Of a stretch of 64,000 nucleotides of DNA, positions 7,740-15,726 are shown piece after piece. Origin of the DNA: Streptomyces sp. CG1 (GTDB taxonomy: Bacteria; Actinomycetota; Actinomycetes; Streptomycetales; Streptomycetaceae); NCBI RefSeq assembly GCF_041080625.1, contig NZ_CP163518.1:4092001-4156000 (forward strand), given 5' to 3'. The notes under the pieces were generated by a model. It was given only the letters and a program-made list of their open reading frames with translations, was not told the origin of the DNA and searched no databases. The translations under genes and the position numbers were made by a program. The stretch's first letter is position 1. Each line of letters opens with the position of its first letter.

Positions 7740-8018
7740 ATGCACAAGCTTCGCAAGACCGCCGTCATGGTCGCGGCCATCGGCAGCGTCGGGTTCCTCG
7801 CTTCCGGCACCGCCTACGCCGGCGGCGGAGGGGGCGGGGGCAGCAGCAGCGCCATGCAGAGCGCCAACTGCCGGTCGCACGACCTCAACCTCGACGTCAT
7901 CGGCGAGCTCGGGATCCTCAACGGCGCGCTGGGCAACGCGCTCAACGGCGAGGGCGACCCGGGCGCACAGAGCACCCACATCGGCTCGACCATGGGCTGC
8001 AACGACAGCGTCGGGTAA
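7740..8018 (+). CDS. Small secreted Gly-rich protein
   Basis: A 92-residue exported protein. Residues 1-27 form a Sec signal peptide (basic M-H-K-L-R-K, hydrophobic core, A-Y-A cleavage site). The mature part opens with seven or more Gly residues and a Ser run. It then has two Cys (in S-A-N-C-R-S-H-D and M-G-C-N-D-S) that could form one disulfide, around a hydrophobic centre (L-N-L-D-V-I-G-E-L-G-I-L-N-G-A-L-G-N). Size and build recall small surface proteins of streptomycete aerial hyphae, but it is neither a clear chaplin nor a rodlin. ATG follows GGAGATGAC. Confidence 0.75.
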   Translation: MHKLRKTAVMVAAIGSVGFLASGTAYAGGGGGGGSSSAMQSANCRSHDLNLDVIGELGILNGALGNALNGEGDPGAQSTHIGSTMGCNDSVG

Positions 8019-8185
8019 GCGGCCGGTCCCGTATTCCCGTACGGCGGACAGCGGCGGCCGGCCAGGTGTCCGGTGGGCCGGCCGGCTTGCCCGCCGCTGA
8101 TGCGGGAGGTGCCGGCCCGGCCTTGTCCTCCTACGGCCCTACGGCGCTACGGCCCGCATCCCCGGTGAACGACAGCGCGGCCGAC

Positions 8186-8211
8186 GAAGCCCCCCAGCAA
8201 CGGGGGGCTTC
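8186..8211. terminator. Strong hairpin terminator
   Basis: A 10-bp perfect stem GAAGCCCCCC/GGGGGGCTTC with a 6-base loop lies in the 8019-8333 gap, well placed to end the secreted protein transcript. The rest of that gap shows only GC-rich inverted GGCCGG repeats. Confidence 0.75.
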
Positions 8212-8333
8212 TCGGCTTGGTCGGGGCCAGTGGCCCTCCACCCGAAACTTGACAGACCTCGACTCAGGTGCCAACCCCTCGCCGACCTGCGCGTTAGCCT
8301 CAGCGCAGACATAACGGACGCGAGGAGGCGCTC

Positions 8334-8636
8334 ATGGCCAGGGTTCCCAGTGCAGTTGTTGCCGCTACCGGGCTCGTCGGTGGATACGGGGTAGCCCGTT
8401 GGACCAAGAAGCGGCAGCTGGGTGGGGCCGTGCTGGCCGTCGCCGGGGCCACTGCCGCTCAGCAGTGGCGGAAGCAGGCCGGCGGGAAGGCTGCCGGGGC
8501 GCTCAGCGCCGCCTACGTCGCCGCGTTCGCCGGGTCCCACCCACTGGCCAAGAAGGTCGGCGCCTGGCCGTCCGTCCTCGGTGTCGCCGGCGCCGTCGCC
8601 GTCGCCTCCTGGGCCGTCGCCGACCGCAAGGCCTAG
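8334..8636 (+). CDS. Small Ala/Gly-rich hydrophobic protein
   Basis: A 100-residue protein with three or so weak hydrophobic stretches (about 5-20, 28-42 and 78-96) separated by basic patches (W-T-K-K-R-Q, Q-Q-W-R-K-Q). It is probably membrane associated. ATG is preceded by GAGGAGG. No known domain. Similar hypothetical proteins are common in Streptomyces; function unknown. Confidence 0.65.
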   Translation: MARVPSAVVAATGLVGGYGVARWTKKRQLGGAVLAVAGATAAQQWRKQAGGKAAGALSAAYVAAFAGSHPLAKKVGAWPSVLGVAGAVAVASWAVADRKA

Positions 8637-8735
8637 AGACACCCCGCCACGGCGCAGAGACACCCCGTAAGGCCCGGATAGAGGCAGGAACAGATCCGGG
8701 CCGCCAGGCATGGAGAGACAGCAGACACCGTCCTG

Positions 8736-9686
8736 CTACAGCGCCCCCGCCCTGAACGCCCTCCGATACGCCTGCGGGCTCGTGCCCACCACCCTCCGGA
8801 AGCGTTCCCTGAAGGCCGTGGGCGAGCCGAAGCCCGTCTGGATCGCGATGCGCTCCACGGGGTACGGCGTGGTCTCCAGCAGGTGTTGGGCCCGCCGTAC
8901 CCTCGCCCGGTGCAGCCACTGCAGGGGAGTCGTACCCGTCTGTTCGCGGAAACGGCGGTTGAGGGTGCGGGTGCTCATGCCCGCCTGGGCCGCGATCTCG
9001 TCGACCGTCAGATCGCGGTCGCTGTGGTCCTCCAGCCAGTGCAGCAGGGGCTCCAAGGTGGCACCCGAAGGCGCCGAGGGCAGGTCGTGGACGATGAACT
9101 GGGCCTGCCCGCCCTCCCGTTCCAGCGGCATCACGGACATCCGGGCCGCGTGCGCCGCGACCGCCGAGCCGAAGTCCCTGCGGATCATGTGCAGGCACAT
9201 GTCCAGCGCCGCCGCCGCGCCCGCCGAGGTCAGGAACTGGCCGTTGTCGACGTAGAGGACGTTCGGGTCGACGGTCACCTTCGGGTGCAGCTCCGCCAGC
9301 CGGGCCGCCGCGACCCAGTGCGTCGTCGCCCGCAGGCCGTCCAGCAGGCCCGTCGCCGCGAACAGGAACGCACCCACACAGATCGAGGCGATGCGGGTGC
9401 CGTTGCGTGCCGCCGCGTGCAGTGCCTCGGCGACACCCGGCGGCAGTTCCTCCGGCAGCTCCGCCACACCCGGCAGGACGATCGTGTCCGCCTCCGCCAG
9501 CGCGTCCAGGCCGTACGGCGCCCGCACCGCGAAGGCACCCGCGCTCACCTCCTCCCGCACCGAGCACACCCGCACCCGGTACGGCTCCCGGCCGTCCGGC
9601 AGCCGGGCCCAGCCGAAGGTGTCGATGGGGGCGGAGAGGTCGAACGGGACGACGCCGTCCAGCGCCAGTACGGCCACGGTGTGCAT
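8736..9686 (-). CDS. GlxA-family transcriptional regulator (DJ-1/PfpI + AraC HTH)
   Basis: A 316-residue regulator. Residues about 1-180 form a class I glutamine-amidotransferase-like fold, with the nucleophile-elbow Cys kept in A-S-I-C-V-G-A-F. Residues about 215-310 form an AraC-type double helix-turn-helix (L-T-V-D-E-I-A-A-Q-A-G-M-S-T-R-T-L-N-R-R-F and R-I-A-I-Q-T-G-F-G-S-P-T-A-F-R-E-R-F). Such proteins bind a small ligand through the first domain and regulate nearby or catabolic genes. It is divergent from a DUF2269-like membrane gene, which is a possible target. Confidence 0.92.
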   Translation of the reverse strand: MHTVAVLALDGVVPFDLSAPIDTFGWARLPDGREPYRVRVCSVREEVSAGAFAVRAPYGLDALAEADTIVLPGVAELPEELPPGVAEALHAAARNGTRIASICVGAFLFAATGLLDGLRATTHWVAAARLAELHPKVTVDPNVLYVDNGQFLTSAGAAAALDMCLHMIRRDFGSAVAAHAARMSVMPLEREGGQAQFIVHDLPSAPSGATLEPLLHWLEDHSDRDLTVDEIAAQAGMSTRTLNRRFREQTGTTPLQWLHRARVRRAQHLLETTPYPVERIAIQTGFGSPTAFRERFRRVVGTSPQAYRRAFRAGAL

Positions 9687-9836
9687 GGCGGGATCCTAGG
9701 TCTACGACGGATTGCAGCCGACAGCGTCTATCAGTACCGCAGGAGATGACACCCCGCTCACCTGCTGGCGGGAATCCGTTGAAGACTGGCGTTTTCGCCG
9801 CTTCTGCAAGATCCCAAAGCCTCCTACCGTCACCGC

Positions 9837-10280
9837 GTGACCAAGTTCCTCCTCGCCGTCCACGTCCTCGCCGCCATCGTCGCCGTGGGCCCCGTGACCG
9901 TCGCCGCCAGCATGTTCCCGCCCGTCGCACGCCGGCTGCTCGCCGCGCCCGACGACACGAGCGCCACCGGGACCCTGCAGCTGCTGCACCGGATCTGCCA
10001 GGTGTACGCCCTTGTCGGTGTCGTCGTGCCGGTCTTCGGGTTCGCCACCGCCAGCGAGATGGGCGTGCTCGGCAGCGCCTGGCTGATCGCGTCGATCGCG
10101 CTCACCGCCCTCGCCGCTGTCGTACTGGGCGCGCTGGTACTGCCCCTCCAGAGCGCGCTGGTGGAGGGCCGGGGCGCGAATCCCGCACGGCTCGCCATGG
10201 TCACCGGGGTGTTCAACCTCTTGTGGGCCACCGTGACGGTGCTGATGATCGTGCGGCCGGGTTCCACCACCGGCGCCTGA
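9837..10280 (+). CDS. DUF2269-like integral membrane protein
   Basis: A 147-residue protein with four predicted membrane helices (about 4-24, 50-70, 78-100 and 122-140). The N-terminal K-F-L-L-A-V-H-V-L-A-A-I resembles the His-containing first helix of DUF2269 proteins. Function is unknown. GTG start at 9837; divergent from the GlxA-type regulator with about 150 bases between them. Confidence 0.7.
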   Translation: MTKFLLAVHVLAAIVAVGPVTVAASMFPPVARRLLAAPDDTSATGTLQLLHRICQVYALVGVVVPVFGFATASEMGVLGSAWLIASIALTALAAVVLGALVLPLQSALVEGRGANPARLAMVTGVFNLLWATVTVLMIVRPGSTTGA

Positions 10281-10413
10281 CTGTCTGTTCCAGCGCATAC
10301 ACGCGCACTTCGAACGGGAGGGGGTGAAGTGTGCCCCAACTGCCACGCGGCCACGTGCATCTGGCGCCGAGGTGGCGGACGGCGAAAGGCGTGGACCCGT
10401 ACACTGGGCGAGG

Positions 10414-10445
10414 CAAAACGGCCTGAAAGTAAATAGTCCGTTTTG
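10414..10445 (+). terminator. Hairpin just upstream of tRNA-Leu
   Basis: CAAAACGG (10414-10421) pairs perfectly with CCGTTTTG (10438-10445) around a 16-base AT-rich loop. The hairpin ends two bases before the tRNA's first base. It could end upstream read-through or mark the 5' processing region of the tRNA precursor. Confidence 0.45.
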
Positions 10446-10447
10446 GG

Positions 10448-10531
10448 GCGGTCGTGGCGAAATAGGCATACGCGCGGGTTTTAGGTGCCCGTGGGAGAAA
10501 TCCCGTGTGGGTTCGAGTCCCACCGACCGCA
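10448..10531 (+). tRNA. tRNA-Leu (anticodon UAG)
   Basis: A full class II cloverleaf. The acceptor stem GCGGTCG/CGACCGC is perfect and the D arm is GCG-AAATAGGCATA-CGC. The anticodon stem CGGGT/GCCCG holds loop TTTAGGT, giving anticodon TAG. The long variable arm is GGGA-GAAA-TCCC and the T arm GTGGG-TTCGAGT-CCCAC. The discriminator is A, and no CCA is encoded, as usual in Streptomyces. It reads CUA and other CUN leucine codons. Confidence 0.93.
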
Positions 10532-10536
10532 CACGT

Positions 10537-10564
10537 GAGGAGCCGTCCGTCCGGGCGGCTCCTC
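10537..10564. terminator. Terminator after tRNA-Leu, before rdgB end
   Basis: GAGGAGCCG pairs with CGGCTCCTC (9 bp) six bases after the tRNA. It probably serves both the tRNA and the convergent rdgB transcript. Confidence 0.7.
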
Positions 10565-10572
10565 TTCCGCTC

Positions 10573-11175
10573 TCAGCCCAGCAACTCCCGAACCACCGGC
10601 ACCAAAGCCCGGAACGCCTTCCCCCGATGGCTGATCGCGTTCTTCTCCTCCGGGCTCAGCTCGGCGCAGGTCCGGGTGTCGCCCTCCGGCTGCAGGATCG
10701 GGTCGTAACCGAAGCCGTTCGTGCCCGCCGGGGCGTGCCGCAGTACGCCCCGCAGCTGCCCCTCGACCACCCGCTCCCGTCCGTCCGGCAGCGCCAGGGC
10801 CGCCGCGCAGGCGAAGTGGGCTCCGCGGTGGTCGTCCGTGATGTCGGAGAGCTGGGCCAGCAGGAGGTCCAGGTTGGCTTTGTCGTCGCCGTGCTTGCCC
10901 GCCCAGCGGGCGGAGAAGATGCCGGGGGCGCCGTTCAGGACGTCGACGCAGAGGCCGGAGTCGTCGGCGACGGCCGGCAGGCCCGTGGCCTGTGCAAGCG
11001 CGTGTGCCTTCAGCAGCGCGTTCTCGGCGAAGGTGACGCCGGTTTCCTTGACGTCCGGGATGTCGGGGTAGGCGTCGGCGCCGACGAGTTCGTGGGGGAG
11101 GCCGGCGTCGGCCAGGATGGCCCTCAGCTCGGTGATCTTTCCGGCGTTGCGGGTGGCGAGGATCAAGCGGGTCAT
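10573..11175 (-). CDS. rdgB: XTP/dITP diphosphatase (RdgB/HAM1)
   Basis: A 200-residue house-cleaning enzyme that hydrolyses non-canonical purine triphosphates (dITP, XTP) to monophosphates, preventing their incorporation into DNA. Visible signatures are the N-terminal substrate loop L-I-L-A-T-R-N-A-G-K (residues 4-13), E-T-G-x-T-F-A-E-N-A (44-53), the metal/catalytic D-D-S-G-L (71-75) and the C-terminal G-F-G-Y-D-P. I start at ATG 11175 because M-T-R-L-I-L is the family start; the longer frame adds only Arg-rich residues. In many actinobacteria it follows rph directly; here rph lies about 12.5 kb away. Confidence 0.95.
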   Translation of the reverse strand: MTRLILATRNAGKITELRAILADAGLPHELVGADAYPDIPDVKETGVTFAENALLKAHALAQATGLPAVADDSGLCVDVLNGAPGIFSARWAGKHGDDKANLDLLLAQLSDITDDHRGAHFACAAALALPDGRERVVEGQLRGVLRHAPAGTNGFGYDPILQPEGDTRTCAELSPEEKNAISHRGKAFRALVPVVRELLG

Positions 11176-11227
11176 GCCTGTCAGTATTCCTCGCCGCCGC
11201 ACCTGCCGTTCCGCCCGCCTGCCCGTC

Positions 11228-11319
11228 CCCACAGTTCCGCCTGCGCCGTCACCGCAGCTTCGTCTGCGCCGTCACTACGGCTTCGCCTGCCTGGTCCCTA
11301 CAGCTCCGCCTGTCCCGCG
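11228..11319. repeat. Four degenerate 23-bp tandem repeats
   Basis: Units at 11228-11250, 11251-11273, 11274-11296 and 11297-11319 share the pattern ACxGCxxCTxCGyCTGCGCCGTC. They lie between rdgB and the SGNH hydrolase gene, and the last unit contains that gene's stop and final codons. Confidence 0.5.
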
Positions 11320-12632
11320 CCGTTGAGCATGCTCAGGTCGAACACCTCGGCCATCCTGCTGTAGCCCCGGTCGCTGGGGTGGATGTGGTCGCCGGAGTCG
11401 TAGTCGGGGCGGAGGCGGCGTGGGTCGTAGGGGTCGCGGAGTGCCTTGTCGAAGTCGACGACCGCGTCGTACACGCCACTGGAACGTATCTGCGCGTTGA
11501 CCTGCCGGCGTACCGCCTCCCGGGCCGGGGTGTAGCCGCGGTGGCCCTGGAAGGGCGTCAGTGTGGCGCCGATGACCTTCAGGCCGCGGGCGTGGGCGTC
11601 GCGGACGAGGGTGCGCAGGCCGGTGATGATGCTGTTCGGGTCGGCGAGCTGGGGGTTGCGCAGGATGTCGTTGACGCCGAGGTCGATGACGACGGCCTTG
11701 ACGCCGGGATGGGAGAGTGCGTCCCGGTCGAAGCGGCCGAGTCCGCTCTGGTTCTCGGCGGGCCGGCCGAGTCCGTCGGCGAGGATCTGGTTGCCGCTGA
11801 TGCCCTCGTTCACGATGCTGTAGCGCGGCAGCCGGTGTCCGCTCTCGACGGCGCTGCGCAGCCGGTCGGCGAGGAGGTCCGGCCAGCGGTGGTTGGCGCC
11901 GGTGGTGGACGTTATGCCGTCGGTGATGGAGTCTCCGAACACGACGACTGTGCCGTCGGCTTCGTTGCTGAGGACGTCCAGGGAGGTCAAGTAGCGCCAG
12001 TACGGCGTCTGTTCGGTGTACGGGGCGCCGGTGGCGTCCTCGGTCGCGTCGCCGTCGGCGACGTAGGAGATCTGCTGGGCGTGCGGGTGGTAGGTGACCG
12101 GGCCGGAGGGGGTTGGGGAGTAGGTGGTGATCAGGACGTCGCTGTCGTGTGGGACGGTGAGGCGTACGGCGTCGCTGACGGCCTGTTCGCCGGCCGGGAT
12201 GACGACGCTGGTGGCGCCGTTGAAGGTGAGGCGGCGCATCGAGCCCGGGGCGGCCGCGGCGGTGCCGTCGCCCGCGGACAGTGCGATCGAGGCGTGTGTG
12301 AGGGGCAGTGGAGTCTGGCCGTAGAGGTTGGACAGCGTGATCCGGGCGCTCGTACCACCGGTGCTCGTGTGCACGAGGTTGCGCACCGAGCGGCCCGCGA
12401 GTCCCGTGGTTTCGGTGCCGGGCTCGCCGCCGGCCGGGGAGGCGGACCAGGCGCCGACCCAGGTGCCGGTCGAGGCGGGGGCGGCGGAGGAGTCGTGGTG
12501 GGGGCGGTCGTCGGTGAGGGCGCTGCGTACGGTGCCGTGGTCGGTGGCCACGGTGAGGTAGATCGCGGCGGAGACGGCCACGACCAGCGCGATGAGCGCG
12601 CTCAGTACCGCATAGCCCTGTCGCCTGGTCAC
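11298..12632 (-). CDS. Membrane-anchored or secreted SGNH/GDSL hydrolase
   Basis: A 444-residue lipase/esterase-type hydrolase acting outside the membrane. An N-terminal hydrophobic segment (about 6-27) follows V-T-R-R-Q-G and acts as signal or anchor. A beta-rich domain (about 55-220) precedes the SGNH core, with block I V-V-F-G-D-S-I-T-D-G, block III G-V-N-D, and block V D-H-I-H-P-S. The catalytic Ser, Gly, Asn and Asp/His are all present. GTG 12632 is preferred over 12794 because GAGGAG lies nine bases upstream and it is followed directly by the signal segment. Substrate is unknown. Confidence 0.88.
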   Translation of the reverse strand: MTRRQGYAVLSALIALVVAVSAAIYLTVATDHGTVRSALTDDRPHHDSSAAPASTGTWVGAWSASPAGGEPGTETTGLAGRSVRNLVHTSTGGTSARITLSNLYGQTPLPLTHASIALSAGDGTAAAAPGSMRRLTFNGATSVVIPAGEQAVSDAVRLTVPHDSDVLITTYSPTPSGPVTYHPHAQQISYVADGDATEDATGAPYTEQTPYWRYLTSLDVLSNEADGTVVVFGDSITDGITSTTGANHRWPDLLADRLRSAVESGHRLPRYSIVNEGISGNQILADGLGRPAENQSGLGRFDRDALSHPGVKAVVIDLGVNDILRNPQLADPNSIITGLRTLVRDAHARGLKVIGATLTPFQGHRGYTPAREAVRRQVNAQIRSSGVYDAVVDFDKALRDPYDPRRLRPDYDSGDHIHPSDRGYSRMAEVFDLSMLNGAGQAEL

Positions 12633-12837
12633 GCTGGTGGGGTCTCCTCGGGGAGGGGAGCCCGAGGCTCCGATCTTGATGAGCCCATGATGCGGTATGG
12701 GCCGGGGAGAGCTGTCAGGACCCTGCTCAAACCTCCGTTCGAACAGACGCCGGGAACTCTTGTTCCGTTCCGGGAGTCGGTCAGGCAGGGACAATTGGGT
12801 GCGGGATCACCGCGGGATCACCGAACGGGTGGAGCTG

Positions 12838-14169
12838 ATGGAACCGACCGAGACGGAGACGCCGGTGCCGGCACCGGCGACGGCGCGGGGCGTGTCGTAC
12901 CGCACCATGACGGCCTTCACCCCGGCCGACGAGGAGCGCCGGCGCGGGGTGCGCCGTATGAAGCTCACGGCGACGGGGCTGCTGTTGTTGGTGGCGCTGG
13001 TCTATGTGCTGGCCAAGTTCGCCGGGCACCAGGGTGCCGGGCCCTGGGCCGGTTATGTGGCGGCGGCCGCCGAGGCCGGCATGGTCGGCGCCCTCGCCGA
13101 CTGGTTCGCGGTCACCGCGCTCTTCCGGCATCCGCTCGGGCTGCCCATTCCGCACACCGCGATCATCCCCACCAAGAAGGACCAGCTGGGCGTCTCGCTA
13201 GGCGAGTTCGTCGGCGAGAACTTCCTCTCCCAGGACGTCGTACGGCAGCGGTTGCGCGCGGTCGGTATCGGTAGCCGGCTCGGGGCCTGGCTGGCCGAGC
13301 CGGAGCACGCGGACCGGGTGACGGCGGAGCTGGCGACGGCGCTGCGGGGCGCGCTGACGGTGCTGCGGGACTCGGATGTGCAGGCGGTGGTGACCGAGGC
13401 GGTCACCCGGCGGGCGAACACCCAGGAGATCGCCCCGGGCCTGGGCAAGCTGCTGGAGGGGATCGTCGCTGACGGTGGGCACCGGCGGGTGGTGGACCTG
13501 GTGGTGACCCGGGCGCACGACTGGCTGGTGCTGCACCGGGACGAGGTGATGGTGGCCGTGGAGGGCGGTGCGCCGGGCTGGACCCCGAGATTCGTGGACC
13601 GGAAGGTCGGTGAGCGTGTCTACAAGGAGCTGCTGCGTTTCTGTGCCGAGATGCGGGACATGCCCGCGCATCCGGCGCGGGGCGCGCTGGATCGCTTCCT
13701 CACGGACTTCGCCTCGGACCTGCAGTCCGACACGGACACCCGGGCGCGGGTGGAGCGGCTCAAGGGTGAGGTGCTGGGCCGTGGCGAGGTGCAGGATCTG
13801 ATCGCGTCGGCCTGGACGGCCGTACGGTCCATGATCGTGGCGGCGGCGGAGGACGAGCGGAGCGAGCTTCGGCTGCGGGTGCGGGCCGCGCTGCTGTCGC
13901 TGGGTGCGCGGATGGCGTCCGAGCCGAAGGTGCAGGAGAAGGTCGACAGTTGGGTCGAGGGTGCGGCGGTGCACGTCGTGACGACGTACCGCAAGGAGAT
14001 CACGTCTCTGATCACCGACACCGTGGCGGGTTGGGACGCCGAGCACACGACCCGGAAGATCGAGGCTCATATCGGCCGTGACCTGCAGTTCATCCGGATC
14101 AATGGCACGGTGGTGGGCTCGCTGGCGGGGCTGTTGATCTATGTGGTGACGCGCACGCTGGGGGCGTGA
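12838..14169 (+). CDS. DUF445 family membrane protein
   Basis: A 443-residue protein. After a polar N-terminus there are two membrane segments (about 43-60 and 70-90), the second holding A-A-A-E-A-G-M-V-G-A-L-A-D-W-F-A-V-T-A-L-F. This Ala/Gly/Asp/Trp run and the following F-R-H-P-L-G-L-P-I-P-H-T are the DUF445 (YjiN-like) signature. A long helical region follows, with a last membrane segment at the C-terminus (G-S-L-A-G-L-L-I-Y-V-V). Function is unknown. ATG 12838 has GGAG just upstream. Divergent from the SGNH hydrolase. Confidence 0.88.
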   Translation: MEPTETETPVPAPATARGVSYRTMTAFTPADEERRRGVRRMKLTATGLLLLVALVYVLAKFAGHQGAGPWAGYVAAAAEAGMVGALADWFAVTALFRHPLGLPIPHTAIIPTKKDQLGVSLGEFVGENFLSQDVVRQRLRAVGIGSRLGAWLAEPEHADRVTAELATALRGALTVLRDSDVQAVVTEAVTRRANTQEIAPGLGKLLEGIVADGGHRRVVDLVVTRAHDWLVLHRDEVMVAVEGGAPGWTPRFVDRKVGERVYKELLRFCAEMRDMPAHPARGALDRFLTDFASDLQSDTDTRARVERLKGEVLGRGEVQDLIASAWTAVRSMIVAAAEDERSELRLRVRAALLSLGARMASEPKVQEKVDSWVEGAAVHVVTTYRKEITSLITDTVAGWDAEHTTRKIEAHIGRDLQFIRINGTVVGSLAGLLIYVVTRTLGA

Positions 14170-14180
14170 TCGGGGAAGGC

Positions 14181-14240
14181 ACGCCCTGGGGCATCCGGTC
14201 CGGCTGGACCGTCCAGGCCCGACCGGCCACCCCGGGGCGT
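14181..14240. terminator. Long hairpin between DUF445 gene and bcp (convergent)
   Basis: ACGCCCTGGGG (14181-14191) pairs with CCCCGGGGCGT (14230-14240), 10 of 11 bp. The enclosed sequence can itself fold (GGTCC/GGACC). It sits between two convergent stops, as expected for a bidirectional terminator. Confidence 0.6.
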
Positions 14241-14301
14241 GCGGCTGAGCATGGGTCCTGGCAACAGGACTCAGCTCCCGCTCAGCCTCCGGCAACGGTC
14301 G

Positions 14302-14769
14302 TCAGATGCCCAGATCCTTGATGATCTTGGCCACGTGGCCGGTGGCTCGGACGTTGTAGAGGGCCCGTTCGATCTTGCCCTCCTCGTCCACGACGATCGT
14401 GGAGCGGATGACGCCCAGATACGTCTTGCCGTAGTTCTTCTTCTCGCCGAAGGCGCCGTAGGCCTCGGTGACCTTCTTCTCCGGGTCGGCGAGGAGGGTG
14501 ACCTTCAGGGATTCCTTCTCGCGGAACTTCGCCAGCTTCTCCGGCTGGTCCGGGCTGATGCCGATGACGTCGTAGCCGGCGCCGGCCAGCAGGTCCAGGT
14601 TGTCGGTGAAGTCGCAGGCCTGTTTGGTGCAGCCGGGGGTCAGGGCGGCCGGGTAGAAGTAGACGATGACCTTGCGGCCCTTGTGGGCGGACAGGGACAC
14701 CTCGTTGCCGTCGGCATCCGGGAGGGTGAAGGCGGGGGCCACGTCCCCCGGCTGGAGTCGCTCGCTCAT
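14302..14769 (-). CDS. bcp: Thioredoxin-dependent thiol peroxidase (Bcp/PrxQ)
   Basis: A 155-residue peroxiredoxin that reduces H2O2 and organic hydroperoxides in the cytoplasm. The peroxidatic Cys47 lies in T-P-G-C-T-K-Q-A-C-D-F, with the resolving Cys52 five residues later as in two-Cys PrxQ enzymes. The start M-S-E-R-L-Q-P-G-D and the region D-F-T-D-N match the family, and the length is typical. Divergent from the DUF3618 gene. Confidence 0.96.
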   Translation of the reverse strand: MSERLQPGDVAPAFTLPDADGNEVSLSAHKGRKVIVYFYPAALTPGCTKQACDFTDNLDLLAGAGYDVIGISPDQPEKLAKFREKESLKVTLLADPEKKVTEAYGAFGEKKNYGKTYLGVIRSTIVVDEEGKIERALYNVRATGHVAKIIKDLGI

Positions 14770-14862
14770 CGGGCCAGCGTAACCGGGGGGCCTTGCGGCG
14801 CGGTGCGGCCCGCAACTGACAAACTGTCCGGAACAGCATCAGGAGACTTCGGAGGCCGTACG

Positions 14863-15192
14863 GTGGCGGACACGTCGGACACCAGAACCCCGGCGCAGAT
14901 CGAGGCGGACATCAAGCGCCGCCGCGAAGTGCTGGCCGAGACGCTCGACGAGATCGGGGTGCGGGTGCATCCGCAGACGATCATCGGGGATGCGAAAGCC
15001 AAGGTCGTCGGCCATATCGACCACACCGTCGGCCGGGCTTATGTGCAGGTCAACCGGGTGGTGAGTGAGGTCAGGGCGCAGTTCGTGGACGGGGAGGGCG
15101 CCCTGCGGATGGAGCGGGTCGTGCCGGTCGCGCTGGTCGCCGTCGGTGTCGTCGGGCTGCTCGCCGTGGGCTCCCGGCGGCGCAAGGGCTGA
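14863..15192 (+). CDS. DUF3618 membrane-anchored protein
   Basis: A 109-residue protein with the DUF3618 opening T-P-A-Q-I-E-A-D-I-K-R-R-R-E-x-L-A-E-T-L-D-E-I and a single C-terminal membrane helix (about 84-102) followed by R-R-R-K. GTG 14863 is chosen because GGAGG lies seven bases before it. Family members are small membrane proteins of unknown function in actinobacteria. It lies 43 bases before the GroES-like gene on the same strand. Confidence 0.85.
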   Translation: MADTSDTRTPAQIEADIKRRREVLAETLDEIGVRVHPQTIIGDAKAKVVGHIDHTVGRAYVQVNRVVSEVRAQFVDGEGALRMERVVPVALVAVGVVGLLAVGSRRRKG

Positions 15193-15235
15193 CCCGGGGG
15201 CGTACGAGCAGGGCGAAGACAGGTAGGTTCGAAGC

Positions 15236-15595
15236 GTGAGCCCCAACAGAGACGAGCACCGCACCCCCCATCACGACAAGCTCCCCATCCGGATGCTGCA
15301 CGACCGCGTTCTGGTCAAGCAGGACGCCGGCGAGGGCGAGCGGCGGTCGGGGGGCGGCATTCTGATTCCCGCCACCGCCGCGGTCGGACGCCGGCTGGCC
15401 TGGGCGGAGGTCGTCGCGGTCGGCCAGAACGTACGGACCGTGGAGCCCGGCGACCGCGTTCTGTACGACCCGGAGGACCGGGCCGAGGTCGAGGTGCGGG
15501 GTGTGGCGTACGTGCTCATGCGCGAGCGGGACCTGCATGCCGTGGCGGCGGACCGCTTCGAGGGGTCGGAGGACTCCACGGGGCTGTACCTGTAA
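15236..15595 (+). CDS. GroES-like co-chaperonin homologue
   Basis: A 119-residue protein with a GroES fold: P-I-R-M-L-H-D-R-V-L-V-K at about 17-28, the mobile-loop Gly patch R-R-S-G-G-G-I-L-I-P, and G-D-R-V-L-Y near the end. It carries extra residues at both ends compared with the usual 100-residue GroES and no groEL is next to it. It is therefore probably a divergent second copy rather than the main co-chaperonin. GTG start. Confidence 0.85.
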   Translation: MSPNRDEHRTPHHDKLPIRMLHDRVLVKQDAGEGERRSGGGILIPATAAVGRRLAWAEVVAVGQNVRTVEPGDRVLYDPEDRAEVEVRGVAYVLMRERDLHAVAADRFEGSEDSTGLYL

Positions 15596-15620
15596 TTCGG
15601 CGGCTGTCTTTCGGCAGCCG

Positions 15621-15652
15621 AAGGGGCCGGTGACCATCGTCACCGGCCCCTT
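15621..15652 (+). terminator. Strong intrinsic terminator after GroES-like gene
   Basis: A 14-bp perfect stem AAGGGGCCGGTGAC/GTCACCGGCCCCTT with a 4-base loop is followed by T residues. It separates the GroES-like gene from the riboswitch-controlled exporter. Confidence 0.9.
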
Positions 15653-15683
15653 TTGCGCTTCCTTTGCTATGTTCGGGAGCGAG

Positions 15684-15726
15684 CCCGACGAGACGCGCCG
15701 TACCGGGATGCAGGCAAAGACGACGC
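15684..15726 (+). promoter_or_regulatory. Guanidine-III riboswitch (ykkC-III class)
   Basis: The stretch matches the short pseudoknotted guanidine-III class. It opens CCCGACGAG, then has GCGCCGTACCGGG, the CAGGCAAAGACG block and a closing GACGC. CCCG pairs with CGGG, and GCGCCGT pairs with ACGACGC (one mismatch) to form the pseudoknot. It lies about 37 bases before the start of a Gdx-type guanidinium exporter, with the exporter's GGAGG at 15751-15755, the expected genetic setting. Binding of guanidinium should turn the exporter on. Confidence 0.85.

Noticed and set aside
1..9000. Prophage or integrative element in the accessory region
   Set aside because: No integrase, phage structural gene or attachment repeat was seen; only an insertion sequence.
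10448..10531. tRNA-Leu as attachment site of an integrated element
   Set aside because: No integrase nearby and no second copy of the tRNA 3' end in the window.
11379..13274. A 631-codon frame antisense to the SGNH hydrolase
   Set aside because: Mirror frame with no recognisable domain; the divergent DUF445 gene covers its end in another frame.
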